Source of the DNA: Notospermus geniculatus
Lineage: Eukaryota; Nemertea; Pilidiophora; Heteronemertea; Lineidae
Assembly: GCA_002633025.1 (NCBI GenBank)
Contig: NMRB01001339.1
Location: forward strand, 66,649 to 130,648
Direction of reading: 5' to 3'
DNA length: 64,000 bases
Shown: positions 40,672 through 51,988 of the stretch, piece after piece
Layout: each line of letters begins with the position of its first letter
How positions within the stretch are numbered: the first letter of the stretch is position 1
Notes under the pieces: generated by a model
What the model saw: the letters and a program-made list of their open reading frames with translations, nothing else
Database searches by the model: none
Told to the model about the DNA's origin: nothing
Position numbers and translations under genes: made by a program

Positions 40672-41103
40672 TCACCTACAGTTCATTCCAAATCCCAGTG
40701 GCGCGAGGTTTTCAGCCGATATCTCCGCAACGGCTGGGTCAAATTCAACATACCATACATCAATTAACTTGTCTTTCTTGTCGGTATCTTTCTGCTATCT
40801 TCATTTTTCGCGCAAGGCCTGCATAACGGATCCCTTTCATTTCGCTATGCTGTTCAGTGCAGTTTACACGTGCACGATGCATTGCGTCATTTCAAAATGG
40901 CCGCCATTTCGGCTGTAAACACGAACTGTGATTTGTGAAAGAACTTTTTTCTGTCACGTTTTTCGGGAAAATGACAGTGATGACGGCTCTACCGCCAAGA
41001 AAGACAAGTCGATTGACGTATGTTTCATCAAATTCGGCCCAGCCGCTGCGGAGCTATCGTTGATAAACCTCGCGCCAATCGGAACTGGAATGGAGAGTAG
41101 GAA
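40672..41103 (-). mobile_element. Palindromic MITE X, copy 2
   Basis: Full-length copy in the reverse orientation, with the GGCCGCCATTTCGGC core. Confidence 0.75.
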
Positions 41104-41325
41104 TCGATTACTGGTACTCTGAAACGTGTTTCAACAGGTCACGCTAACATTGTAACGTGCTATTCAAGCTCAATGTCTCAAACCCCACTGGGAGCAATGT
41201 CTAAACAGATGGGGACAATTTTCGATTTTTTCCAGACAGATTAACTCCCTGGAGTACGACTGCGTGTCTTTACGTGAACCCAATCCTCACTATTCAGCCG
41301 AAATACATGTATTCCTCATATACAG

Positions 41326-41605
41326 GCTGGGTGTCCCAAAAAGTGTCCAGGGCAAACCAGGCTGGGTGTCCCAAAAAGTGTCCAGGGCAAACCAGGCTGG
41401 GTGTCCCAAAAAGTTTCCAGGGCAAACCAGGCTGGGTGTCCCAAAAAGTTTCCAGGGCAAACCAGGCTGGGTGTCCCAAAAAGTGTCCAGGGCAAACCAG
41501 GCTGGGTGTCCCAAAAAGTGTCCAGGGCAAACCAGGCTGGGTGTCCCAAAAAGTGTCCAGGGCAAACCAGACTGGGTGTCCCAAAAAGTGTCCAGGGCAA
41601 ACCAG
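41326..41605 (+). repeat. 35-bp tandem array, eight copies
   Basis: Exactly eight units starting GCTGGGTGTCCCAAAAAG and ending GGGCAAACCAG. Copies 3 and 4 share GTTTCCAG where the others have GTGTCCAG, and copy 8 starts ACTGGG. The unit has no stop in most frames on either strand, so all long frames here are artefacts. Confidence 0.9.
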
Positions 41606-42470
41606 GCAACATCAGAATCAAGGTTTTCCCAGATCCTGATTGAGTATTATTCTTACATGAAAAATAGTCTTTATTTCATCCAAATCGCTGAAGCCGATCA
41701 AAAGTTTAATGTCATTTTTTGTGCGGTTTCAGGGGCGGATCCAGGATTTTCTCGAGGGGTGGGTTCTGAAGGTAGAGGCACCAGGACTCTCTTGTGCCTT
41801 CCCTTCGCCGCGTGCCTCATCGGCGCCGAATTGGCGTGGGGTCTGGGGGAACTCCCCCAGTAAAATGTTGAAAATTAAAAGCCCTGAGACACGATTTCCT
41901 GGCATCTGAGGTTGAGAAAGTCTTATACAAACATTGTTTTGAACAGTGTGATCTTCCTGTTCTTACCAGCCTGCCCGATGACCACGCCTCTTAGACATTT
42001 CGAAATAGTGGAAGCATACACAATGCAGTAGGCCTATACCAGTATAATAGTAAGGCAACAGTTTTCCCAAGCAGGGGAAGAGAATTTCGTCGAATCATCG
42101 ATGCAACGACTGTATCACCATGATACATCAAAGACACGGGCAGGCGCTACGCCACAAGCGAGATGTTTGATGTTTAGAGAAAAAAAAAATGTTATCTTGG
42201 TCGCCGACGGGGGGTTCCAACCCCCAGAACACCCCCTCTGTGTCCGCCCCTGCCGGTTATAGGTGGCACCCTAGTTTATGAAGCAAGTGTGTTAAATTTA
42301 TTTGACAGATCTCTTAGTTGGGCGCTAACTCTGCTGCACAAAAAATGAGACCGATAACTTCTGATTGGCTTCACTGGTTTCGATGAAACCAAAACCACGT
42401 TTGAGCTCTATCAGAATCGGAGACACCTTTATTCTGATGTGCCTGGTTTGGCCTGGACATTTTTTGGACT
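41606..42470. repeat. Inverted homologous flanks around a TIR element
   Basis: 41606-41729 is the diverged inverse of about 42335-42470 (CATCAGAAT, TTTTTTGTGC and other words match in order). The arm at 42430-42470 also contains one degenerate array unit (TTTGGCCTGGACATTTTTTGG). The array therefore probably grew from one unit inside an older palindrome. Confidence 0.6.
41730..42252. mobile_element. CAGGGGCGGA-ended element (hAT-like)
   Basis: 523 bp with ends CAGGGGCGGATCC and GTGTCCGCCCCTG. The flanks share CGGTT but no exact 8-bp duplication. Both ends carry GGGGGTTCCAACCCCC-like or GGGGGAACTCCCCC hairpins. Confidence 0.65.
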
Positions 42471-42587
42471 CCCTATTCGTGTCGTTATTTTTCTTATCAG
42501 CCGCCAAGCGGGTGCCAGAAACGAAAGGGTTAAGTGAGTGCATCTGTCGCGCGTAGCCTCAGAATTAAAATATAAGTTCATCTAATT

Positions 42588-43040
42588 CTGGACTACTCTT
42601 CATTCCACATCCAATTGGGGCGAGGTTTATGAACGATATCTCCGCAATGGCTGGGTCAAATTTGACATAGGCCTACCATACATCAACCGATTTGTCTTTT
42701 TTGCCGCTACAGCCATCATCACTGTCATTTTCCCTATAAACGTGACAGAACAAAGTTCTTTCACCAATCGCAGTTCGTGTTTACGGCCGAAATGGCGGCC
42801 ATTTTGAAATGACGCAATGCATCGCGCACGTGTAAACTGCACTGAACACCATGGCGAAATTAAATGGGTTTTGAGAAAGGGATCCGTTATGTCGGCCTTA
42901 CGCGAAAAATGAAGATAGCAGAAAGATACCGGCAAGAAAGACAAGTCAATTGATGTATGGTATGTCAAATTTGACCCCAGCCGTTGCGGAGATATCGGCT
43001 GAAAACCTCGCGCCAATCGGATGTGGAATGAAGTTTAGTC
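42588..43040 (+). mobile_element. Palindromic MITE X, copy 3
   Basis: Full-length copy with the GGCCGAAATGGCGGCC core; same orientation as copy 1. Confidence 0.75.
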
Positions 43041-43751
43041 AAATACTTCACCTGTTGACAACATCGACGCGACAGATGGCGAATCACCGATCACCACTGG
43101 ACCAATTAAGAAGCAAAGTTGAGACGGTTTTGTTGTAATTGGGAAGCCACCGGCAACATATTGGAGACATCGCCAGATCGTTTCCTTGTTCTGACTCGCT
43201 ATTACTCGTTGAATTAATTTGATCAGGGCGATGTGACGATACTGGTGTCAGAGTCTGATAAAGACATATCGTCGACGAAAGTGCGAACGACGTCTCCGAG
43301 CTAATCCGGATATATTACCTACTTTCTACATGCGAATATCACTTTACTTTGATCAGGGGTTTTTAGCGATGAAATAGGAGGAATTGTTTTAGAAAAATTC
43401 TCTCCGTCTCGTATCTCCCACACACAGCAACACCGACAAACAGAAACAATCGCATTTTTGTACACGTCATATTATTTTCAAACGCTTCTCCGAAAAAAAT
43501 CCGAATTTTTAGGTTTATTGGTGTCATGTTGAATGTTGCATGTAATTGCACATGTACATTTATCGAGGCACTGTCCTCTAAACACATTTTTGGGCACTAG
43601 GTGCTCTTTATTTTCATGCTAGATTTTTCGTTTCCCGAACTTTTCTCTGGCATCGCGAAACCGTTCTCCATGAAACCGCGTCAGAAGCAGTAGAGTGTTA
43701 CATTATTGTGTCCAGCCTGGTCCACCCACCTTAATGCCGCACAGTATAGAC
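43041..43751. other. Gene-free stretch
   Basis: No exon recognised. Confidence 0.4.
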
Positions 43752-43760
43752 AGATGGGTC

Positions 43761-44133
43761 CAACCTCGTCCCCAGGGGTATAGTTCGCTCAGACAACCTC
43801 GGACCACTCGCTCACTAACCCCTGGAATCAGCTTCGGTTGCTAATCCAGGAATCTTGGACTAAATATAGGTGGCAGCACGAGTCAAAATAATCAATTTGA
43901 AAGACTAACCAGTGCTTTTTAAAATTCTTTTTACAAAAAATCATCAAACCTGGATATAGATAACCTTCTGGTTTGATCCAAAATATTTTGAAAATTTCTT
44001 TGGGTATATTCTTGGATATATTTGACGGTTTCCCGTCAACCAATCACGTGCGTTAAATCCAAAGCTGATGCCAGGGGTTAGTGACGCGACCGCCATATTG
44101 TCAGAAAGCGAACGACCACTGGGAACGAGGTTG
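43761..44133 (+). mobile_element. Mutator-like MITE M, copy 1, 9-bp TSD
   Basis: 373 bp with ends CAACCTCGTCCCCAGGGG and a diverged inverse ending CGAGGTTG. Perfect AGATGGGTC duplications lie at 43752-43760 and 44134-44142. A subterminal inverted repeat (CACTAACCCCTGG and the inverse) lies further in. AGGTGGCAGCAC occurs at 43868-43879. Confidence 0.85.
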
Positions 44134-44407
44134 AGATGGGTCATGATCGGCGAACCCTCTAGAGCATAGTCTCGGTCACCCAGCCACTGTTTCGAATCTG
44201 GGGATCCGTGTAGCAGTACCGTGGAACGAAACGGCTAGCTGCGCGAGACTACACGCAGCATTGGGGGATTCCCCCAACCTCGATGCAGGATAATGCTATA
44301 ATATGTGGTTCTATGGTGATCATACATTACGCACGCCTGTAAATGAGATTGCACTATGATTTCGGCCGAACTGGGAGTGAGTAGCGGTGCATACTGTGCG
44401 GCTTTAA

Positions 44408-44646
44408 AGGAGTTAGACGCCGAAGTTGTAAACACTCACTCACTGGTTCTCTATCCACGGACGCCTGCGGTGCTGCCACCTATTGTCGGTGATATGTACT
44501 GACGTGAATATCGTGAGTGAGTTGCATCGGACCGGGAACCAGTCTAACGATCACGGGTGCTGCCACCTGCACGAAGGAATAAAACTAGTTTGCCGACCAT
44601 ATTTGTAAACAAACCAGCTTGTTTACAACTTCGGCGTCTAACTCCT
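44408..44646 (+). mobile_element. MITE L, copy 2, TTAA target
   Basis: 239 bp, ends AGGAGTTAGACGCCG and the inverse, TTAA at 44404-44407 and 44647-44650. Two inverted AGGTGGCAGCAC sites lie at 44470-44481 and 44557-44568. Confidence 0.8.
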
Positions 44647-44650
44647 TTAA

Positions 44651-45892
44651 AGCCCAAGATTTCGTCGTATTTTTCTTATTTTGGGCTAAAATGAACATTT
44701 GCTATGTAACTCTGCGTGTTACAATAACTGAAGCCTTTCGGGCCTGATTTAGCCATCGAATCGTGTATGGGAAGATGATATGTTAAGGATTATCCCTATG
44801 ATTTTTCGCAAGGATGTAGGCAACGATTCGGATTATTTTGATAATAGGGGTATTTTCTGCCTTGATCTTGAAGCAGGCGTTTATGTTTAATTTTTGGCCT
44901 ATGCTCACGTTTCGTCACCCACAGGCCGTTTGGTGCTCACATGGCTCATGGGCATGACTTCTGATAGCGGTATTCTGACTGAACGGGTACGGTAACATTT
45001 AAAGGGGCAGTCTCCCGATGGTGTTAATGCATTTCGAAAAAACACACGAATCGACGGCTAGGGTAGCTCTCAAAAAAACGTATGGCATTAATTAAAGGCA
45101 TTACTACTCCCCTCAGTAATCGTTAACCCCTTAATTCTCTTTTTCAAGGATTATCTGTATGCTATATATAAATCCAGCCGATTCATCCCCAAAACAAAGC
45201 GTACAATCGAATTTTTTGCACAATACTCTGCAGAACGCGTAAAAACAGTATAATCTCACGTTCTAAGTTGCAGAGCGTAGCAAATCCGTGAGGTGACTAG
45301 GCCTAAGATTCGACGGTTTGTCCAAGGCGGATCAATTTACATGTACATGTTACTTTTATCTTTTGTCGAGTGGGACCGGGACTCTGAAATTTGATCGTAA
45401 TCTGATACCCAGGGCATCTAATGCACGGATGTAGTACTGATGTCTTAGCATCGAACTCTTCTCCGAAAGGTCGTGAGTTTCTCGCTCAGCCCTTCGTGCT
45501 CTCCATTGGTCTGTCACTAGCTAGGTAACGGCCATGTCGAATTAGCGGAACCAGCGGAACTTGAAGGAAAAACAATGTTGTTCTTTAAATAATAACTGCA
45601 CTGTTCAAATCGAATTGTTAGGCGCCGAAAAAAATAGGTCTACGGCAGGCCTAGGCCATGTAGGCCCACCGGTAGCCTTGCCTAGACCTAGCATGCCTGG
45701 GGCCTACATTTAGGTCTCAATCCGCACATCATGACTGCAGTCGCGTGTTGCTTACCAACACCGAGCCGCGTGTTGCTTTCAGTCAACAGCTGAACGAAGC
45801 AAGGACGATTCACGTGCTCGTTCTATCGGCTGCAGACCAGGTTCCACTGGGTTCCGTTGTTTCCTCTGGTTCCGCTAATTTGACATGGCCCT
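44651..45892. other. Gene-free stretch
   Basis: No exon recognised. A solitary TTTAAAGGGGCAGTCTCC word at ~44999 resembles a T2/Kolobok end without a partner. Confidence 0.35.
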
Positions 45893-46256
45893 AGGTAACA
45901 CCTGTTGAAAATACCCGTGTTTTTCAGACCCGTGTCAAACCCGTGTGTACGAAAATCCCGGCGAGAGGTCACACCACTACATTGTATAGTGCCCGGCGAA
46001 AGTTGCGCTGCATGCACTGACTCTTCAGTCATTTCTGCATTGTCCACATTGTTGGAGGCGCGAAAACGACGTTACTTTATGGCTGCGCCATAGCAGTGCG
46101 AAGAACTAACGTAAACACGGGGATTTCCAAAAGCACGGCGAGCTTGCCGTGTCTCAAAAACCCGTGTTTTCAGACATGGGTTTATTGAAGCCCGGCAATT
46201 CATAGGTGTGACCGCAAAAACGCGGGGATTTTATGTACATGTAGTGTAACCACGGC
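45893..46256 (+). mobile_element. Element V, copy 1
   Basis: Starts GGTAACACCTGTTGAAAAT and ends GTAGTGTAACCACGG. The interior is rich in CCCGTGTTTT/AAAACACGGG words. Other copies: 59679-60347 (split by MITE A) and 63643-63950 (reverse). Confidence 0.7.
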
Positions 46257-46268
46257 TTATACATGTAC

Positions 46269-46306
46269 TTGGAGGAATTATACTGTCAGTATAATTCCTC
46301 CAAGGT
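46269..46306. repeat. Perfect 18-bp-arm hairpin
   Basis: Arms CTTGGAGGAATTATACTG and the exact inverse, separated by one base. It lies just outside V copy 1. No terminator-like T-run follows. Confidence 0.7.
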
Positions 46307-46828
46307 TGTAACAAGGCTTTTATGCCGTTATTCACGTATTTTTGGGACTAAAATTCTAAAATACCTTGGTATGTCGTGCGTATGTTTCAAATGGATAATG
46401 CATTAGCCTCATTCTGAATGCAGCGGGTCTGGGTGAGACAACCAAGACCCGCTCAGTGTAATGGCGTGCGTCCAACATTTCTCGCTTCGAGCATTCAGCG
46501 AGGTAGTGCAGCGAATGTCGGCCAGGTGGATACTCAGTGACCTATCCCAACGAGGTTTTGTACCATTAGGTACATTTCCTGCGGATAATCCGTTGAAGAA
46601 AGCGCCCTGCGACCTCATTTCGACTCCTGCAACTTGCTGCTAGCGCTGCACACAGATGTACACGATGTAGGCACGATGTACAGGTTTGTACACACAGTGC
46701 GTGATTCACTGATGTCGCGTCATCGAGGGAGCGTCCTCCCTGATATCTTAGGCCTATTTATTGCAATCAAACTGCACTGAACCTATGTATACTATGTTTA
46801 GTTTGAGGTATTTTAGAATAGAAATTAA

Positions 46829-46981
46829 ACCCTCGGCTTCGGGTCTTGGTTGCGACACCAAACCCGCTCGGGTGGAGCAAAAATTCCGTCCAAACCCTCG
46901 GCGAAGCGCCTCGGGTTTGGACTACATTTTAGCTCCACCCTCGCGGGTTTGGTGTCGCAACCAAGACCCTCCGCCTCGGGT
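46829..46981. mobile_element. GC-rich foldback JJ, TTAA target
   Basis: 153 bp, ends ACCCTCGGCTTCGGGTC and the inverse, with TTAA at 46825-46828 and 46982-46985. Built of nested CCCTCGG/GGGTTTGG repeats. Confidence 0.7.
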
Positions 46982-47036
46982 TTAATTCCTTAAAGATCAT
47001 ATGATTCAACTATTTTTTTTTGTTTTATCATTACAG

Positions 47037-47081
47037 GTGAGTCAAGTAGTAAATCGCTGTCGAAGATTCTATGAGTGTACG
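47037..47081 (+). CDS. Possible 45-nt internal exon
   Basis: A strong polypyrimidine tract and acceptor (TTTTATCATTACAG) precede it and ACG|GTAAGA follows. Only one of three frames is open; it gives VSQVVNRCRRFYECT with both ends in phase 0. The acceptor is followed directly by GTGAGT, so the site could also act as a recursive splice point rather than an exon. Confidence 0.25.
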
Positions 47082-47200
47082 GTAAGATTTTAAAAACATT
47101 TTGCCCAGATTTTTCGACAATCAATTCATAATATTATGCACTCAAATTTCTTGGCCAATCATGTGCAGCAGATTGCATCACGTGATCATAGGATGTCACA

Positions 47201-47260
47201 TCGTATCGGATCCTCAATCCTCGTATCGGATCCTAAAACCTCGTATCGGACAGCCCTCCT
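47201..47260 (+). repeat. 20-bp tandem repeat
   Basis: Units starting TCGTATCGGATCCT at 47201 and 47221, and a truncated unit at 47241. Confidence 0.7.
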
Positions 47261-47474
47261 AGTTTTCGCCTCGTCCGATATAACTTTTCTTCATCCAAAA
47301 AAAAAAAATCCATATTGGACTCCCTACCATCCACTATTTGTATATAAGCAATATTTCCCAGCCGACAAATCATTTCGTTGGGCAACTGGTCGCCAACTGG
47401 CCTCCATCTTGTGTAAACTGAATGGGTTTACAGCGCCGACATGTTGGGATAAACGTCACTCGGGTTCCTCAATA

Positions 47475-47878
47475 GCGAGGTTTAGCACCTTTCCGACTCC
47501 GATTCCGGCTTCAACTACGAGAATGAATTGCAGTCCGCTGTAGACATCCTTGATAAAAACGATTTGATAGAGGTTTGCAAATCCGTAAAATGCCATAATT
47601 TTGTGGCAGAATAATTTTGACTCGTGATCGGAAGTGCACATCAATCGCAAATATTATAATCGTGTTTCAAGTCGTAACGACTAGGATTACGACTTCAATG
47701 TTCACTATTTATCCGCATTTCCGATTTATAAGGCCAGATTTTTCTGTTTTCAATTTATGGTGTTTGACGAATTGAAAACGTCTATCAAACCTTTTTTTAT
47801 CAAGGATGTCCATAGCGGACTGCAATTCATTCTGGTAGTTAAAGTCGGAGTCGGAGTCGGAAAGGTGCTAAACCTCGC
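47475..47878. mobile_element. Foldback element DD, copy 2 (TA target)
   Basis: 404 bp, ends GCGAGGTTTAGCACC and the inverse, TA at 47473-47474 and 47879-47880. The arms contain a (GACTCC)n-type tract. It supplies the empty site for the insertion at 27103-27858. Confidence 0.8.
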
Positions 47879-48156
47879 TATTGTCCATAAGATCCTACAT
47901 GCATCAGTGTATACCTTCGACCGCAATTGCCATTCTTCGTAAAAAATGAACTGATGCGGACCAGTTACAGTCCGTAATGCACTGAATACAAAGGGTAAGC
48001 TAATGTTGAACATCCATGGATGGTAACACATTAGTAGCTTGTTTGAGACGAGGACGCCAATTGTGATGCACGAAGATATCAGACAAAAAAACAGGATAGA
48101 CATGAAAGATTGAAGCTTTTTTTAAGATCGTAAGTCATTTGTGTTTGGGTTTTTAG

Positions 48157-48208
48157 GACAAAGAAGAATCATCATGGAGCAATTTGTACAATGCACTGAT
48201 GAAGGCAG
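48157..48208 (+). CDS. Possible exon cut by a MITE
   Basis: An acceptor, GTGTTTGGGTTTTTAG, is followed in phase 0 by DKEESSWSNLYNALMKAG. The W-x-x-L-x-x-A-L-x-x-A-G spacing resembles the last helices of a death domain, but one short segment cannot prove this. The frame runs into the foldback at 48210 with no GT donor at the junction, so if real it is broken or the donor lies within the MITE. Confidence 0.2.
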
Positions 48209-48209
48209 G

Positions 48210-48513
48210 GCTAAAGCCCTATTTCCACTACAACGGTTTGCGGTGCGGTTTGCGGGGCGGGAGCGATTTTCACAGGCATTGGGACAATTAACACGCTATG
48301 TATTGTTAAACCATCAAAGGATTATCCAAAACCCTGTGAAAAAATCCCGGCGCGGCAAACCGCAGCGGTAACCCGGACTAGTGGATACAGGCCTTTAAGC
48401 CCTGTTTCCACTAGACCGGTTTCCCGCATTTCGTTTTGCGATTTCACAGGGTTTTGGATAATCCTTCGATGGTCTAACAATACATGGCGCGTTTATTGTC
48501 CCAATGCCTGTGA
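48210..48513. mobile_element. Two abutting foldback elements with TTCCACTA ends
   Basis: First element ~48211-48397: AAAGCCCTATTTCCACTA to its inverse, with GGTTTGCGGTGCGG arms. The second starts at TTTAAGCCCTGTTTCCACTA and is cut at 48513 by a C half-element. The bodies share TTGGATAATCC and AATACAT words. Confidence 0.6.
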
Positions 48514-49094
48514 AGGTACGAAGTGGAAATTTAAAAATTCAAGATGCACCATAACTCTCTCGGTCTTACATGGTTTGCTAAAAGACGCACTGGCAACAGG
48601 GACATTTGTGGTAGCAATCATCTCCAGAAATACATTACGTCATGAAAGTGAAGTTGAATGTCGTATTTCGTACTTCGTGTTTCGTCAGATTTGCGAAACC
48701 TCACTATTCTGACGAAATACGAATTACGAAATACGAAATTCAACTTCATTTCCATGACCTAATGTATTTCTGGAGATGGTTGGTACCACAAATGTCCCTC
48801 CTGCCAGTGCGTCTTTTAGCAGGTCATGTAAGAGCGAAAGAGTTATGGTGCATCTTGAATTTTTAAATTTCCACTTCGTATCTACGATGTGGAAACGAAA
48901 GATAAATTTCAAAGTTTAATACATGTATACACCGTAACTCTATCGGTCTAACGTCATACACTAAAAGACGCTCTTGCAGCAGGCGATAGTTGTGGGACGA
49001 ACCATCTCCTGAAATACATTACGTCATGGAAATGAAGTCCAATTCCGTATTTCGTACTTCGTGTTTCGTATAATAGATGTGCGAAACGTCACTA
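48514..49094. mobile_element. Element C half copy joined to a full copy
   Basis: 48514-48706 is the right half of C, ending GCGAAACCTCACTA. 48709-49094 is a near-complete copy that starts without its first bases. This looks like an insertion of C into, or a recombination between, C copies. Confidence 0.65.
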
Positions 49095-49421
49095 ATATCG
49101 GCACGAGAGAAGACGAAAAAACCGATAATTGCGACTAATAAAAATATTGAGCATAAAGGCAGCAATGCAAGCTATTATTTCAGACGTCTAGCTGTACATA
49201 ATATCAAATGGTCAGATATTTTAGGAGTCGGTGGCAATACTGGTGTCACGCCCATAAGAAAAGACTTTGTATGTTTCTTCACCCTAAGGCCAAAAAATAT
49301 TATCTGTTTCTTGTCCAGCAACTCAGCAGAAATTGATGCGAGCATGCGATTTTTTTGTACATGTAATTTTTAAAAAAATTCAGTTGTCTTCATGGATGGG
49401 GGAAATATTACCAGCAAACTA

Positions 49422-49648
49422 CGGGAGAATCCAACTTACCTCGACGCGAGTCCATGTCATAAAAATTTTTTTCTAAGTTCTAATAATACCGTCATACAGA
49501 GGGTATCATAATGGTAAATGGAACAGTTTGTATTCTACCTAAGCTGTTCCATCTACCATTATGCTACCCCTACTATATTACGATATTTTTAGAACTTACA
49601 AAATTTTTATGACCTGGACTCGCGTCGAGGTAAGTTGGATTCTCCGGT
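49422..49648. mobile_element. Palindromic element KK
   Basis: About 225 bp, ends GGGAGAATCCAACTTACC and the inverse, followed by CTCGACGCGAGTCC and an AAATTTTT arm. Single copy in the window. Confidence 0.7.
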
Positions 49649-50278
49649 ATTTCTCTCCGTGCTCAAAGCACAAGTTTCATGAAAAATAAAGGTGATTTCA
49701 AGTGACGAAGCAATTCTCTGCATTGTATAGAAGGCGCTGCGTAAGCAAAGTGGGAAAATTTGAAATTGGTGAACAAACAAATTCGATGCGAAGGGCTCGG
49801 GAATGACGCGGGCGCGGACAAGAAACAGATACTATTTTTTGGCCTAAACATGACAGCATGGATATCGAGTTACAGTTTCCGTGGGCAACAAGGTGATATT
49901 TAAGTTCAAAGATATTGACATTCTTGTCCTGTCTTGTTTTCAAATGGTGCTTTTGTTTGCGTTACTGGCTCAATTACAGGTCCATTGCTTATGTATTCAT
50001 CACAAGTCGAGAAGCGTTTTTGATGTAAGCGTGCTATTTTAGGTGTTGCCGATGATTCTTGGCCTTATAGCTGGAGAGATTTGGAGATTAGCTGCTGCAG
50101 GTTGCTGCTCTGCTATGTATTAACGATCTCGTGTTTTTGATTATATTGGCAAGACATGGGAGAATTTAAATTTTGGTATAGGCCTACAATAGTTTTACAT
50201 CAAGAAAGGCAGTGATCATGAGGTGAAGCAATGAGTGGCTGGCTACTCGGCCAGACTTTTGACATGTGACTGTTCGTA
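49649..50278. other. Gene-free stretch
   Basis: No exon recognised. Confidence 0.4.
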
Positions 50279-50282
50279 TTAA

Positions 50283-50558
50283 AGGTGCTCTAGTTCGAAT
50301 CGTAAACATTACGGTTTGTTTATTTACATGGTTGATTATAATAGTTATTTTTCCTCAGATAGGTGGGAGCACCGTGTATACCAAAACATTAATGTTGATA
50401 AATATTCTTGTAACTGAAATATATTTATGATTTTACGCTCAAAAACAAACAAAAAGTTGTGAAAGGCGAGATTTAATTCAATTTTATCTGATTTGTTAGT
50501 ACCAGAAGTTGACAATAGGTGGCACACCGTAATGTTTACAATTCGAACTAGAGCACCT
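50283..50558 (+). mobile_element. MITE F, copy 2, TTAA target
   Basis: 276 bp, ends AGGTGCTCTAGTTCGAA and the inverse, TTAA at 50279-50282 and 50559-50562. Confidence 0.8.
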
Positions 50559-50562
50559 TTAA

Positions 50563-50900
50563 GCTGGAGACACATACCAACGTCAACAATGCGAGGACCA
50601 TGACACATACAAGCGTCAAATTGATGAAAACTCCTTTTGCCGCCATGCAAGCGGCATGGTTGAAGTGAGGGCTTTCCAAATTTTACGTCATAAAATGGGA
50701 TCCCCTACGTTTAATGCATTCGTTGATCGCAAAAATCGAGCAATGTTCAAAAACTGCGATCAACGGATACGGTAAAGGAAACAGATAATCGTTGCCGGAG
50801 GTATGTGACACTGACAATGGTTTACCATAATACGTGTCCCAACCGTTTGGACGGACGCGATGACCGGAAACGTTAAATGGATGCGGTAAACACGGGTATG
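50563..50900. other. Gene-free stretch
   Basis: GC-moderate sequence with inverted words (GATCAACGGAT, GTTGATCGC) that may be an extended MITE B arm. No gene. Confidence 0.35.
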
Positions 50901-51063
50901 TTGATCGCCTCCAAAAAAAGATTGGCGGATTACTCTTCGACGTGAAAGTGGGGGAGGCACTGATAAGCATGTCTCTCTGTTTTTGAGTGCCCCCCCCCTC
51001 CCCCAAAAAAAACAGCAGAGCGGGCATTGGCATACGGGAGGCATTTTCAGCCACTACACCTGA
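50901..51063 (+). mobile_element. MITE B, copy 3
   Basis: Shares GTGGGGGAGGCACTGAT and CGGGCATTGGCATACGGG with 16879-17056. The left terminus is not preserved. Confidence 0.6.
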
Positions 51064-51593
51064 ACTGCAGCAACTGATAATCTCTTTATCGTTGCCAGTT
51101 CGTCTATTTGAATGATGCCTGTGTTCTGTAAAGAAATTCATCTGATCTGCATGTACACACAACTAGAAAAAAAATGTACGCAGTTTTACATCAACCTCTG
51201 TGACACTACATGGAGTAATGCGTAAATATAAACCTGCTGACGGTACAAGGGGAACTCTGCAACCTTCGTCATCAATTCTTGTTAGGTAATCCCACCAGAC
51301 CGTAGCTGCCATTTAGCAGGAACAGTACTCCCTTATTCTCTTGTTTCACAAGAGACGGGAACTGTTCGCATGGTTAACTGTGCGTGTCTAATTAAACGAT
51401 GGTGCCGTGTAATTGAAAAAGGCAGAAAAATCACGTCCTCTGCGGGGTTCCTTTTCTAATTTATACTTGCAACGGGCCGATGTTCAGTCACAGAAGATGT
51501 CATATATTACATCTGTTGATGGAAGACTTTGCTGGCGTTAGAGGCCGCCTGTTAGCTGTCCTAGAAATCACAAAATTTGACGTCACAGACCAC
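51064..51593. other. Gene-free stretch
   Basis: Nothing recognised. Confidence 0.4.
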
Positions 51594-51602
51594 CTGCAGA
51601 CG

Positions 51603-51979
51603 CAACCTCGTCCCCAGGGTATAGTTCGCTCAGACAACCTCGGACCACTCGCTCACTAACCCCTGGCATCAGCTTCGGTTGTTAGACCAGGAATCGTGGT
51701 CTGAGTATAGGTGGCAGCACGAGTCACAATAATCAATTTGAAATACTTACTTGTGCATTTTTAAATTCTTTTTACAAAAAATCATCAAACCTGGATATAG
51801 ATGACCTTCTGGTTTGATCTAAAATATTTTGAAAATTTCTTTGGGTATATTCTTGGGTATATTTTTTGACGGTTTCCCGTCAACCAATCACATACGTTAA
51901 ATCGAAAGCTGATGCCAGGGGTTAGTGACGCGACCGCCATATTGTCAGAAAGCGAACTATACCCCTGGGGACGAGGTTG
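51603..51979 (+). mobile_element. Mutator-like MITE M, copy 2, 9-bp TSD
   Basis: 377 bp with 28-29-bp ends, CAACCTCGTCCCCAGGG and the inverse. Perfect CTGCAGACG duplications lie at 51594-51602 and 51980-51988. AGGTGGCAGCAC occurs at 51709-51720. Same orientation as copy 1. Confidence 0.88.
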
Positions 51980-51988
51980 CTGCAGACG

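Noticed and set aside
41264-41863. A 199-residue plus-strand frame and long minus-strand frames over the 35-bp array
   Set aside because: All frames arise from a repeat unit with few stop codons; the peptide simply repeats through three phases. No start, splice or domain evidence.
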